A stretch of 64,000 nucleotides of DNA from Leptospira terpstrae serovar Hualin str. LT 11-33 = ATCC 700639 (GTDB lineage Bacteria; Spirochaetota; Leptospiria; Leptospirales; Leptospiraceae): contig NZ_AOGW02000008.1 of NCBI RefSeq assembly GCF_000332495.1, positions 127,001-191,000 of the forward strand. Reading direction: 5' to 3'. How positions within the stretch are numbered: position 1 is the first letter of the stretch; each line of letters begins with the position of its first letter. Positions 56,130 to 64,000 of this stretch are shown here, in pieces. Made by a program: the position numbers and the translations under genes. The notes under the pieces are model-generated. The model was not told the DNA's origin. It worked only from the letters and a program-made list of their open reading frames with translations, and made no database searches.

Positions 56130-56157
56130 ATCATTTGGAATCGGGACAAATCGGCAA
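56130..56157 (-). promoter_or_regulatory. Candidate promoter of tRNA-Gly
   Basis: On the minus strand TTGCCG (plus 56152-56157) and AATGAT (plus 56130-56135) are separated by 16 bases, and the tRNA 5' end lies 17 bases further on. This is a fair fit to a sigma-70-type promoter but is one reading of AT-rich sequence. Confidence 0.35.
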
Positions 56158-56177
56158 GGAAAAAAGACCGAAAATTG

Positions 56178-56211
56178 CAAAGGAAAATAGGAGGTTCACA
56201 AGGAAACCTCC
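56178..56211 (-). terminator. Terminator after tenA
   Basis: On the minus strand GGAGGTT pairs with AACCTCC (plus arms 56205-56211 and 56190-56196; 7-bp stem, 8-base loop) and is followed by TATTTTCCTTT. It lies about 50 bases beyond the tenA stop and before the tRNA gene. Confidence 0.65.
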
Positions 56212-56262
56212 CCATGCAAATGTTATCAGTTCAGAAAAGCCACTAAACCAACTAACAAAGCT

Positions 56263-56958
56263 TTAACGGGACGGCCAACTTTGTTTTGTCCAGGCTTGTT
56301 CCCAAAACATCCACTCATAATTACAACTTTGTTGGAAGGCCACTACTGCCCTTTTTTTAGAATCCTCATCGGCAAGGTCGGCATACTTTTGCAATCGGGC
56401 CAGGAGGTTTGTCATGTATTCGTTAAACCCAGGATCAGAATACATACGAAGCCAAGAGGCATAAGGATGTTCGTCTGGAATCGTTCCTTTTTCTTTCAGC
56501 AGGTGTTGGCCTAGGTCAATATAAAGCCAAGGACAAGGAGCAATCGCCGCAAATCCCTCGACCACGGATCCTTTCATCACCGAGGCGATCATATGGTTTT
56601 GGTAAGCTAAATTGTTCGGAGTCGGTTCTGTTTCTGCTATTGTTTTTGCATCATAATCCAATGTTTTTCCATATCCAATATGCAGTTGGCCTTCTACAAC
56701 AAGAGCCATTCTTGCCGCATCGATGAGCCAAATTTTGTCTTCCGGATCGGTGACTTTTGTGGAAAGAATGGCACAAGCATCCGAGAAAGATTCTAAGTAT
56801 TTGGCATCTTGGATTTGGTAAAAACGAAAGATTTTTGGATCCAAAGTTCCATCGGCAAGAGCTACTACAAAAGGATGAGAAAACGAGGCACCAAATGATT
56901 GTTTAGCGGAAATCTTACAGCGTTCTGCAAAACTAGGAATGGGAAAGGGACTAGTCAT
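56263..56958 (-). CDS. tenA: Thiaminase II / TenA family protein
   Basis: Helical enzyme of 231 residues that hydrolyses thiamin breakdown products (aminopyrimidine salvage). Key residues are visible: YQIQDAKYL (Asp51), APCPWLYIDLG (catalytic Cys142) and NYEWMFWEQAW (Glu215). No signal peptide. It follows the SGNH esterase gene by 16 bases; no TPP riboswitch is seen upstream. A terminator follows. Confidence 0.92.
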   Translation of the reverse strand: MTSPFPIPSFAERCKISAKQSFGASFSHPFVVALADGTLDPKIFRFYQIQDAKYLESFSDACAILSTKVTDPEDKIWLIDAARMALVVEGQLHIGYGKTLDYDAKTIAETEPTPNNLAYQNHMIASVMKGSVVEGFAAIAPCPWLYIDLGQHLLKEKGTIPDEHPYASWLRMYSDPGFNEYMTNLLARLQKYADLADEDSKKRAVVAFQQSCNYEWMFWEQAWTKQSWPSR

Positions 56959-56974
56959 ATTGACTCCAGATACA

Positions 56975-57637
56975 TTATTTTATAAGCAGGGGTTTGAGGA
57001 AAGGATACACAGTGTCCGCTACCAATTTGTGTCCTGCTTCGGTAGGATGGATTCCATCTTTTTGGTTTAGTTTACGAATGGAAGCTACTTTTTCCAAAAT
57101 AAAAGGCACTAGGGGAACTTCTTCTTCTTTCGCAAGTTCAGGGTATAAAGAGTTAAAAGCAGCCGCATATTTTTTCCCCATATTAGGAGTAGCATACATC
57201 CCAACTAACAATATTTTGGTGCCTGGGTATTGGGATTTGATTTGGCGAATCATAGACCGAAGGTTTTCTTTTGTTACCGTGGGGCTAATCCCTCGCAACA
57301 TATCATTGGCACCTAACTCGAGTACAAAGATAGATGGTCTTTCTGCCAAAACCCATTCTAACCTACCAAGACCACCACTGGTAGTATCACCAGAGACTCC
57401 AGCGTTTGTCATTTTATATGAATAACCTTCCGCTTGGATGCGTTTCGTTAAAACATGGGGCCAAGCATCTTCAAAATCAAGGAGCCCATACCCTGCTGTG
57501 AGAGAATCACCAAAGTAGATAATCCGTTTGGTTTCTTTCAATTCTTGGGTAGCCGCTGAGTTTGCATTCGTTTGGTCAGAAGAATTTCCACAGGCGAAAA
57601 ACAGGAAAAAACTGATAAATAGTAAGTAAGGCATCAT
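56975..57637 (-). CDS. SGNH/GDSL esterase (TesA-like arylesterase), lipoprotein
   Basis: A 220-residue SGNH hydrolase. The blocks are IIYFGDSLTAGYG (nucleophile Ser), AGVSGDTTSGG (Gly), LELGANDMLRG (Asn) and DGIHPTEAGH (Asp/His). The N-terminus MMPYLLFISFFLFFACG is a lipoprotein signal (FFAC), so it is probably periplasmic or outer-membrane bound. E. coli TesA acts as thioesterase, lysophospholipase and esterase; the substrate here is not known. In an operon with tenA. Confidence 0.93.
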   Translation of the reverse strand: MMPYLLFISFFLFFACGNSSDQTNANSAATQELKETKRIIYFGDSLTAGYGLLDFEDAWPHVLTKRIQAEGYSYKMTNAGVSGDTTSGGLGRLEWVLAERPSIFVLELGANDMLRGISPTVTKENLRSMIRQIKSQYPGTKILLVGMYATPNMGKKYAAAFNSLYPELAKEEEVPLVPFILEKVASIRKLNQKDGIHPTEAGHKLVADTVYPFLKPLLIK

Positions 57638-57751
57638 CCATTAGATTGTTAGGATTGGATGAAAAATCAAACATTTTTAAATCGATTCAAAAACCAACTC
57701 ATCCATTGGCGGGCCAGCGTGCCCATGAATGGATTCTGGCAAATTAAGGGA

Positions 57752-58969
57752 TTAGTAGATTTTATCTGCGTCGTAGAAAAAAGAAACTCCTGGCATGATA
57801 TAAAACTCAGTGACAGTATGTTTGATAGAAGCCGACATTTCTGAAAATCCAATATAAACACTTCTTGCGGAATAATCGCTTCTGGGAACATTACCCACTG
57901 TGTCACCTAAGTAAGATTCGTAAGTTCTTTTTACATCTTGGCGGATCATACCAATGTCCAAGGTAAACCGACAGTATTGAAAAGAAGATTCTAAATTCAA
58001 AATGGTTCCCTTATCTCTCACCTTGCCACCATAAGCTGGAACCACTCCATTGAGTTGGGAACTTCCGTCAGTAAAAACTTCCTGGATGATTTGAGAACCT
58101 AACACAGAAAAGTTTCCTTTTCTATCTAATAATTCCACACGGGCACGTAGTTCCCACCAATCCCGAAGTTTGAATTTAGCAAAAATACCCGGTAAAATTC
58201 CTTTCATAGAATATTCGGCGTTGGCATCTCCTCCAATCGACCAAGTCACTTTATTCGGGACCGATGCTTCTGGCCGACTTGTGGAATAAGAACCGTATGA
58301 TATATTGTTTCGTTCCGTATAACGATGGAAGTTGATGGAAGGTCCAATCATAAAAATTTTGGAAAAAGGATGTGTATAAGAAAAACGTAAGTGTTGGCTT
58401 ACACCTTCAAATCGTAACAATCGGTTTCCTTCAAAAGTACTGGCCCAATAAGTATCGGTTCGAGGTGAAAAAAAGTTATTGGAGGCAGGAAGGTCGCGAC
58501 TATAAACACCAAGTGAGGTATCTTCTGCAAATTGAATTTCAAATTTATTTTTATAACCGTACCGAATGTCCCAAAACTGAGAATTGACTCCTAAATCTTT
58601 GGATGGTTTGTAAGGAATGGATAGAGGTGCACCTGGTTCTGAAATTTGACGGAAGAGTGAATTTTGAAACCAAGCAGGGCCAGTTTCATTCAAAATGGCA
58701 GGAGATAATTTTCCAATCCCCCAACCACCACGAAACATCAATCGATGTTCATATACTTGGTTGAAGATATCCATCTTTGTTTTATTATCTTCACGGTCTT
58801 CCAGAGCAACAGATGTTTTGTTTTCAGAATCTGTTCCCTCTTGTTTAGTTTCTGGACTTTTGACTTCTTTTGAAGTTTCTTCTGCAGACAAAGAAAATTG
58901 AAAAACAGAAATAAGAATTATAAATACAAAAGTAATACGAAAGGTTTTCTGTAAGAGAATGGTTTTCAT
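57752..58969 (-). CDS. Putative outer membrane beta-barrel protein
   Basis: A 405-residue protein with a signal peptide (ITFVFIILISVFQFSLSAEE). After an acidic linker, the mature part is made of alternating polar/hydrophobic strands with many aromatics (RYGYKNKFEIQFAEDTSLGV; FRLRFSYTHPF-like; FTLDIGMIRQDVKRTYESYL) and ends in a short strand with a C-terminal Tyr, typical of outer membrane barrels. I recognise no named family. The ATG at 58969 overlaps nothing and follows the OmpA gene stop by 1 base, so the two are probably co-expressed. Confidence 0.78.
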   Translation of the reverse strand: MKTILLQKTFRITFVFIILISVFQFSLSAEETSKEVKSPETKQEGTDSENKTSVALEDREDNKTKMDIFNQVYEHRLMFRGGWGIGKLSPAILNETGPAWFQNSLFRQISEPGAPLSIPYKPSKDLGVNSQFWDIRYGYKNKFEIQFAEDTSLGVYSRDLPASNNFFSPRTDTYWASTFEGNRLLRFEGVSQHLRFSYTHPFSKIFMIGPSINFHRYTERNNISYGSYSTSRPEASVPNKVTWSIGGDANAEYSMKGILPGIFAKFKLRDWWELRARVELLDRKGNFSVLGSQIIQEVFTDGSSQLNGVVPAYGGKVRDKGTILNLESSFQYCRFTLDIGMIRQDVKRTYESYLGDTVGNVPRSDYSARSVYIGFSEMSASIKHTVTEFYIMPGVSFFYDADKIY

Positions 58970-58970
58970 T

Positions 58971-59675
58971 TTAGTAAACAATGCGAACCGTCCCAACGTA
59001 AACTTCTGTTCTACGGTTTTTCTTTTCCGCAAGCATTGTATCTACTATTTTGTGTAAATCAGCGAAACCATCCACTTCCTTAAAACGTTCTTCAACAATT
59101 CTATGAATTAGTTTTAATTCAAGTTTTACGGATTGAGAACGTTCCTTACTTAACTTAAGGTTCATTGAGAATGCACCCACACTATCCGTGTGTCCACCAA
59201 TTCGACAATTGGTTTCAGGGTATGCTTCCATGGCGTCCCCAACTTTGGCGATGAGTTCTTTTGCTTTTGGAGTGAGAGTTGATTTTCCAGAGGGGAAAGC
59301 TACGTCTCCATCGATCACAATTAAAAGTTCTCGTAACCTTTTTTCATCATCTTCAATACGTTTGAGTTCGACCCCTTTTCCCACAAGACTTCCACCGACT
59401 TCTTCAAATGGAGTTCCGGAGTGTTCAAAATCACTGCGAAGTCCTTTATACAATTTCTCCAAATATTCCGAAGTTCCCAGTTTATCCAAAGAACCTTCTG
59501 GTAAACTCCCCAAATAGTCGCCGGCTTTCTCCTCTTTCGGAGTGACACATCCGCAAAATTTTTGAAAAGCAACTGAATCCTTCCATTCTTGTTTTACAAT
59601 ACTATTACAATTGATAACAAATAACAAAAGGAAGGTGGAATGAATTAGGAATGATAAGTTTATTCTTTTACGCAT
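58971..59675 (-). CDS. OmpA-family peptidoglycan-binding lipoprotein
   Basis: A 234-residue lipoprotein (signal ending LLFVINC). The C-terminal half is an OmpA-like domain: VAFPSGKSTLTPKAKELI, CRIGGHTDSVGAFSMNLKLSKERSQSV and NRRTEVYV, which bind diaminopimelate in peptidoglycan. The N-terminal half holds CGC and a helical region. It probably links the outer membrane to the cell wall. The following barrel gene starts 1 base after its stop. Confidence 0.9.
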   Translation of the reverse strand: MRKRINLSFLIHSTFLLLFVINCNSIVKQEWKDSVAFQKFCGCVTPKEEKAGDYLGSLPEGSLDKLGTSEYLEKLYKGLRSDFEHSGTPFEEVGGSLVGKGVELKRIEDDEKRLRELLIVIDGDVAFPSGKSTLTPKAKELIAKVGDAMEAYPETNCRIGGHTDSVGAFSMNLKLSKERSQSVKLELKLIHRIVEERFKEVDGFADLHKIVDTMLAEKKNRRTEVYVGTVRIVY

Positions 59676-59977
59676 AAAGCCAACAATCCTTATATTTGAA
59701 AACGACCGCTGAAATCAATTGATAAATTCTATACTCTAAATTTAACACCATTTAGGATGTCGTTCTGCTCTGATAACATAAACTTGCCATATAGATTAGG
59801 AGAACCCACTAAAACAAGCTCTGAAAAATCGCTACAAATTGCCTAGTAATTCATCACCAACTAACTCTTGTCTGGAGGATGGGTCCAAAATTGTATCCAT
59901 AATGGTTTTTCGTTGCTCCGAATGGATAAAAACAAAGAATTGGACTAGCGCAAACAACTGGTGGCCTGAAATTATTT
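59676..59977. other. Intergenic stretch between divergent genes
   Basis: About 300 bases without a supportable gene. It lies between the divergent starts of the OmpA-like and DUF1554 genes and so must hold their promoters and leaders. It is AT-rich, with a weak TATAGAT-like segment near 59791, but I could not define confident promoter boxes, hairpins or repeats. Confidence 0.5.
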
Positions 59978-62740
59978 ATGAACTATTATCAACAAATTCG
60001 AGCTTCTTTCTTAATCCTCTTTGTCTCATTATTTTTGTTCCCAAGCTGTAGCGGACAGGTCACCGCGGGTGATACCTTCCTGTTTGGGTTCAGTGAAAGG
60101 TTTGATCGTTTGTTTGGAAACGAAGCAGCTGTGGCTTGTTCTACTGATGTGACTCTAACAACAAAAGCAGTGTCACTTGTGGAAGATGGGAATGTATCCG
60201 CAACTTTTAGTACGACAGAGGACTCTGGAATTACCCCTGCTCCAACTGAAAACGATTGGGGGTATAGTAGTTTCGAAACTTGTATTTATCCCAATTCACC
60301 GTTTAGCGGATCTGTGGAAATTCCAGTCACGGTAACATCTAACTTTGGTTCAAGGATCACTTCTACTCAATCAGTTCCTGGGCCTGCGGCAATTCCAACC
60401 AAACTTACTTTTACTGCAAATGGATTAGCAGCAAGACAGTGTTTTAGATTTACAGTTGTGAACGATACGGATAGAAGTCCTGTTGTCGATCCAATGACCG
60501 TTGCATTAGGTACTATGATCCAAAAGGATGGAAGTGGCAATGTCACATCGGGAACTTATTCTGGAAAGGATGCTTGCGATATTGCAGTATCTTTAGAAGA
60601 CGATGAAGCACCTGGTCTAAGAGTTTCTAATATTCGGGTTATGGAAGAACCTGGACCCTCGGCCACAACCACTAATGGGACTTTTAAAGTTAGACTAAGA
60701 ACAGCTCCAACAGCCAACGTAACAATTCCCATCAATGATATTTATGATGCAGTGAATGTCGGCAACAGGGAAGGAACTACGAATCCAACAACTTTAACTT
60801 TTACAACAGGAAACTGGGGAACTGACCAAACCGTTACAGTTTCTTCCGTGGATGATTTGGAACTGGATGGATTAAAAACTTATACAATAGAGCTTGGAAG
60901 AACAACGAGTACTGATTCTGAATACAATGGAATCAAACCAAGGAATGTAGTGGTTTACAACTTAGACCAGAGTGTTCCAGGATTTACTGTCCTCAAGTTT
61001 AATGGTGGTTCTACCATCTCTTCTGCAAGTATAAGCATTCCAACAATTTCCGGATTTGCCACTGATGAAAATAATCAATTGGGAGATAAGTATGCAAACT
61101 TTCAAATTCGATTACGCTCCAAACCAACTAACAATGTCACACTGAATTTCACATCCAATTGTGGCACTAAATGTACAATCCAAACCCCAACTTTGACATT
61201 TACGACGACTAATTGGAATGCTTATCAAACCTTTAGAGCGATTGGAACCACAGATTCTGCGAATTCCGGAAACCAAGACTATACAGTTTCCTTTACTGTA
61301 AGCTCTTCAGATTCAACTTATAGCACCACCGTATACAAACCAAATTTTTCGATTCGATCCTGCGATAATGACGGAACACATCTCATCCAACCTTGTAATT
61401 ATTCTGGTTCTCCTTTAGGAACTACAGGCGGTCGACTCAGTGCACAGGAAGGTGGGGCTACACAAATTTGGCTCATCACACAAACATCCCCTGCATCCCA
61501 AGTAACCGTTGGCCTCAATTCCACGGACACAACGGAGGGAACAGTACCTACCAATGTAACAATCGATTCCAGTAATTATAATGCTATGGAAACAGGAGCG
61601 ACAAACAGAATTGCATTGGCCCATGTGGATGATGCTCTAGTGGATCTAACACAAAATTGGACGATTACCACAGCTACTTCCACTGGTGGTTTAAGCTATG
61701 ACGCCATTGATATTTTTGCAGCCACTACAGATGATGAAAAAGCTTTCTATGTGACACACACGGGTTCTACCAGAGAAGGAACAGCAAATGTAGCAACAGT
61801 CCACGTTTGTTTGGGAGGTAATAACCCAACGCAACCAGTTGTATTGAATATAAGTTGCAAAACATATACGTCTGGAGAAGCAGCGTTTGGAGAGTGTGGA
61901 ACCATCACAACATCACCTATTACATTTCCAGTGAACAGCGAAGTAGAAACTATGAATGCTTCAGATGCAGGTTGTGCCAACTCCGCAAACAAACAATCAT
62001 TCACGGTAAGTGGTCTTAATGATACATTTGCCGATGGGAACCAGACATTTGACATTCGATTTGCTATGGTTGCCAATACAGATACGAATTACCAAAATGC
62101 AACTAATCCTTCTGACCATTCGATTACTAATGAAGACGATGAGCCAACAGGAAAGAAAATATTTGCAACATCCAACTCATATAAGGGAGAAATGGGAACC
62201 GATGGAGTTTTTGGCGCTGACCTTACTTGCAATAACAACAAACCGACCGGAGTTTCTGGAACCTACAAAGCTTTAATTGTCAGCAATAGTGTTGGCGATG
62301 CTTCCATTGCCAATCATAGAGTCCCAGGTGGAATCAACTGGGTTCTTTCACCTAGCTACTATTACTTCCGATGCACGGGATCGGGATATTCTGTCTGTAG
62401 TGATGAACATACTAGACTCTTTATTACCGACGGTTCTGCACTATTTAACCCAACGTCTATGTCCCGCGATTTTTCAACGACTTCAGCCGATGAATTTTGG
62501 ACAGGAATGACCAACACGCTTACTCCAGCGACACAGACAAGCACTCCAAATTCTACTGCTTGTAACGATGGAACTCTAGTGTATCGCCACAACTGTCATG
62601 GCTTCAACTATGAAACTTGTACAACAAATGCAGCAACCTATTTCTATGGAGAAATTTGGGTACGAAATGGTGCAGGTTCCGTTTCGAGCGCAGAGAGAAG
62701 ATGTGATTTACAGAAAAAACTGATCTGCGTAGAACAATAA
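59978..62740 (+). CDS. Large surface lipoprotein with Calx-beta-like repeats and C-terminal DUF1554
   Basis: A 920-residue protein with a lipoprotein signal ending LFLFPSC. The mature part has several Calx-beta/extracellular repeat-like units of about 100 residues, each with a TLTFTxxNW segment and an ED/VDD turn (PTTLTFTTGNWGTDQTVTVSSVDD, TPTLTFTTTNWNAYQTF). The last 170 residues, from KKIFATSNSYKGEMG to CDLQKKLICVEQ, fit DUF1554, a Leptospira-enriched C-terminal domain with paired Cys. It is probably surface-exposed and adhesive or structural. Ser/Thr/Asn-rich composition fits this. No ligand is known. Confidence 0.87.
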   Translation: MNYYQQIRASFLILFVSLFLFPSCSGQVTAGDTFLFGFSERFDRLFGNEAAVACSTDVTLTTKAVSLVEDGNVSATFSTTEDSGITPAPTENDWGYSSFETCIYPNSPFSGSVEIPVTVTSNFGSRITSTQSVPGPAAIPTKLTFTANGLAARQCFRFTVVNDTDRSPVVDPMTVALGTMIQKDGSGNVTSGTYSGKDACDIAVSLEDDEAPGLRVSNIRVMEEPGPSATTTNGTFKVRLRTAPTANVTIPINDIYDAVNVGNREGTTNPTTLTFTTGNWGTDQTVTVSSVDDLELDGLKTYTIELGRTTSTDSEYNGIKPRNVVVYNLDQSVPGFTVLKFNGGSTISSASISIPTISGFATDENNQLGDKYANFQIRLRSKPTNNVTLNFTSNCGTKCTIQTPTLTFTTTNWNAYQTFRAIGTTDSANSGNQDYTVSFTVSSSDSTYSTTVYKPNFSIRSCDNDGTHLIQPCNYSGSPLGTTGGRLSAQEGGATQIWLITQTSPASQVTVGLNSTDTTEGTVPTNVTIDSSNYNAMETGATNRIALAHVDDALVDLTQNWTITTATSTGGLSYDAIDIFAATTDDEKAFYVTHTGSTREGTANVATVHVCLGGNNPTQPVVLNISCKTYTSGEAAFGECGTITTSPITFPVNSEVETMNASDAGCANSANKQSFTVSGLNDTFADGNQTFDIRFAMVANTDTNYQNATNPSDHSITNEDDEPTGKKIFATSNSYKGEMGTDGVFGADLTCNNNKPTGVSGTYKALIVSNSVGDASIANHRVPGGINWVLSPSYYYFRCTGSGYSVCSDEHTRLFITDGSALFNPTSMSRDFSTTSADEFWTGMTNTLTPATQTSTPNSTACNDGTLVYRHNCHGFNYETCTTNAATYFYGEIWVRNGAGSVSSAERRCDLQKKLICVEQ

Positions 62741-62747
62741 CAAAACA

Positions 62748-63920
62748 TTAGTGCAATACCTTTAACTTTTCTTTCAATGACTTGGCGGCCATAGCAAAAC
62801 CGCCGTCCGCTCCATCCACAAAGTGAACTTCCTCAGACGAGGCGACTTTCAGAACACAGGTCATCAGAGACCTGTTGGATACATAAATTCCATAACAAAG
62901 AAGGCCTTCTTTTTCTAAATTTTCCAAAAACTCAACAAGAGCTTCCCTATGCTTAGGAGATCCATCAATGACCATTTTTAAAGTTCCGTCATACTTACGA
63001 AAGTCAGCCGAAAGCACTTGGTAATCTTTCAATTGGTTCAACGAATAATGTCCTGATCGAAGAGGAATTCCAAACCGCATCGCAATGGCCATCACTGTTC
63101 TTTCGATCCAAATTTGAGTGAGTGTTAGATAAAACTTAAATCCACTGGCCTTACCCACTCGGGCTTTCGCTTCGTTTCGTAAGTAAGGGCCCGAATCAAG
63201 TTCAATCTGATTCACTCGCAATGGATGATAGTCCCCTTCCTCGCCATATTCAGAACGAATGAAATTAAGAACACGAGTGACTGTTTTTTTACAAACTTCA
63301 AAATCTTTGTGGATGGGTTTGACTATAAGAGAAACAATTTCGCCTCGTTCGCTCGGAACATCTTTCCACCGGCAGGTAAAACCAGTAAAATCGGCGGGCA
63401 GTATCTTTTCATTTTCGCGAACTAGGTATGATTCGTCTTTTCCTTCTTTGATCCAAGTTTCTGCCAAGGGTAAGGCATCACCAAACAAAGAACATTGGAC
63501 ATAGTGGTCAGACGCACGAAATTTACTTAAAAATAATTCGGCTCCTGCACGATACAACTCTTGCACCGGCACAATCCCTGCCCTCATTTCCAAACCAAAG
63601 GCAGACCGCACTTGGGAGATGGTATCAGCAATCGCAGAACGAATGGGGAATAATAAATTGATAGGTAATAAAAAAGTAACTCCGTCCCCACCAAATACAA
63701 AGGGAAAGTCCATATGCCCATAAACATTGGCAACAGCAATGGCAGTAAGTCCTCCGGCTGTGTTTACATCTTTATAACGACCTTCTTCAATGGCCTTAGT
63801 GGACCCAACAATATCGGTAATGAGAATGAACCAATCATCAGGTACCTTTGTGGGCATATTGCCATCAAACAAATTTTTGAAGTCGGGACTTGGCTTTAGG
63901 TTTTTATAAAAATCATCCAC
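62748..63920 (-). CDS. DUF3095 family protein (cyclase-like N-terminal domain)
   Basis: A 390-residue cytoplasmic protein. The N-terminal part looks like a class III cyclase remnant: ILITDIVGSTKAIEEGRY with a metal-type Asp and FVFGGDGVTFLLP with a second acidic block; the usual later Asn/Arg active-site segment is not recognised. The C-terminal half fits DUF3095, ending in a YGIYVSNRSLMTCVLKV beta segment and HFVDGADGGFAMAAKSLKEKL. The start is GTG at 63920; the ATG at 63916 is out of frame. Activity is unknown; it may bind nucleotides. Confidence 0.83.
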   Translation of the reverse strand: MDDFYKNLKPSPDFKNLFDGNMPTKVPDDWFILITDIVGSTKAIEEGRYKDVNTAGGLTAIAVANVYGHMDFPFVFGGDGVTFLLPINLLFPIRSAIADTISQVRSAFGLEMRAGIVPVQELYRAGAELFLSKFRASDHYVQCSLFGDALPLAETWIKEGKDESYLVRENEKILPADFTGFTCRWKDVPSERGEIVSLIVKPIHKDFEVCKKTVTRVLNFIRSEYGEEGDYHPLRVNQIELDSGPYLRNEAKARVGKASGFKFYLTLTQIWIERTVMAIAMRFGIPLRSGHYSLNQLKDYQVLSADFRKYDGTLKMVIDGSPKHREALVEFLENLEKEGLLCYGIYVSNRSLMTCVLKVASSEEVHFVDGADGGFAMAAKSLKEKLKVLH

Positions 63921-64000
63921 AGAAACTCAGACGATGGATTTCAGATACAAAGTAGATATTTTTCTTGGTTGTCTCGGAAAAGCCGTCCGTAAATCGTACT

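Noticed and set aside
56959..56974. TPP riboswitch upstream of tenA
   Set aside because: Only 16 bases separate tenA from the esterase gene, and the operon leader shows no THI-box-like sequence.
59868..59896. Promoter TTGTCT/TTGTAT before the DUF1554 gene
   Set aside because: Spacing is good but the -10 match is poor (3 of 6), and other similar chances exist in this AT-rich gap.
59839..60051. 70-codon plus-strand frame upstream of the DUF1554 gene
   Set aside because: Runs into the DUF1554 signal peptide in another frame, with no ribosome binding site or family resemblance.
63934..64000. Possible start of a plus-strand gene at the window end
   Set aside because: An ATG at 63934 opens a frame to the edge, but there are only 22 codons, no Shine-Dalgarno sequence and no recognisable motif.

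Overview
The window reads as chromosome of a Leptospira species, most likely a free-living (saprophytic, L. biflexa-like) one. The evidence is moderately AT-rich, tightly packed coding sequence, many relaxed spirochaete-type lipoprotein signals, several families that I know mainly from Leptospira (a very large TIGR04388-like protein, a DUF1554 surface lipoprotein, DUF5939 and DUF3095 cyclase-type proteins), and frequent TTG/GTG starts. The species is inference; no rRNA or other marker is present.

Layout. 1-2400: 3' part of an MBOAT acyltransferase, a coupled lipoprotein and a small exported helical protein. 2342-9525: class A penicillin-binding protein and an MBL-fold hydrolase on the minus strand, then rhomboid protease - lipoate ligase - glyA with overlapping ends, and an NRDE/TANGO2 protein. 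9630-19000: envelope glycan genes (DUF4254, GT9, GT4, O-antigen ligase) ending in a tight O-antigen ligase - GH5 glycosidase - class III cyclase operon. 19175-37350: the most unusual region, ten minus-strand genes in one apparent operon: TolC-like protein, Ig-like lipoprotein, two small lipoproteins, a small membrane protein, a HlyD-type adaptor, an RND permease, a second degenerate RND protein, a 1963-residue exported protein with an NlpC/P60-like C-terminus, and a final lipoprotein. Six consecutive junctions are ATGA overlaps. 37473-40598: divergent FecR/DUF4384/exported protein cluster. 40615-47771: PHP protein, GT39, DCC thioredoxin-like protein, M3 peptidase, SCO and PCu(A)C copper proteins, alpha/beta hydrolase. 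47751-52641: hybrid histidine kinase with a degenerate ATPase, tatA-tatC, a degenerate PP2C/SpoIIE-like membrane protein and a subclass B1-type metallo-beta-lactamase. 52730-56112: clpX, clpP, tig and tRNA-Gly(GCC). 56263-63920: tenA, SGNH esterase, outer membrane protein, OmpA-like lipoprotein, a 920-residue Calx-beta-like/DUF1554 surface lipoprotein and a DUF3095 protein.

The best candidate for an undescribed system is the 19175-37350 operon. It has all the parts of a tripartite RND envelope machine, but is coupled to extra lipoproteins, to a partner RND subunit that seems to have lost its proton-relay residues, and to a giant exported protein followed by an overlapping lipoprotein gene. 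I read this as an export or surface-assembly machine with its own cargo, possibly a toxin-like hydrolase with a periplasmic immunity lipoprotein. That reading is inference from architecture.
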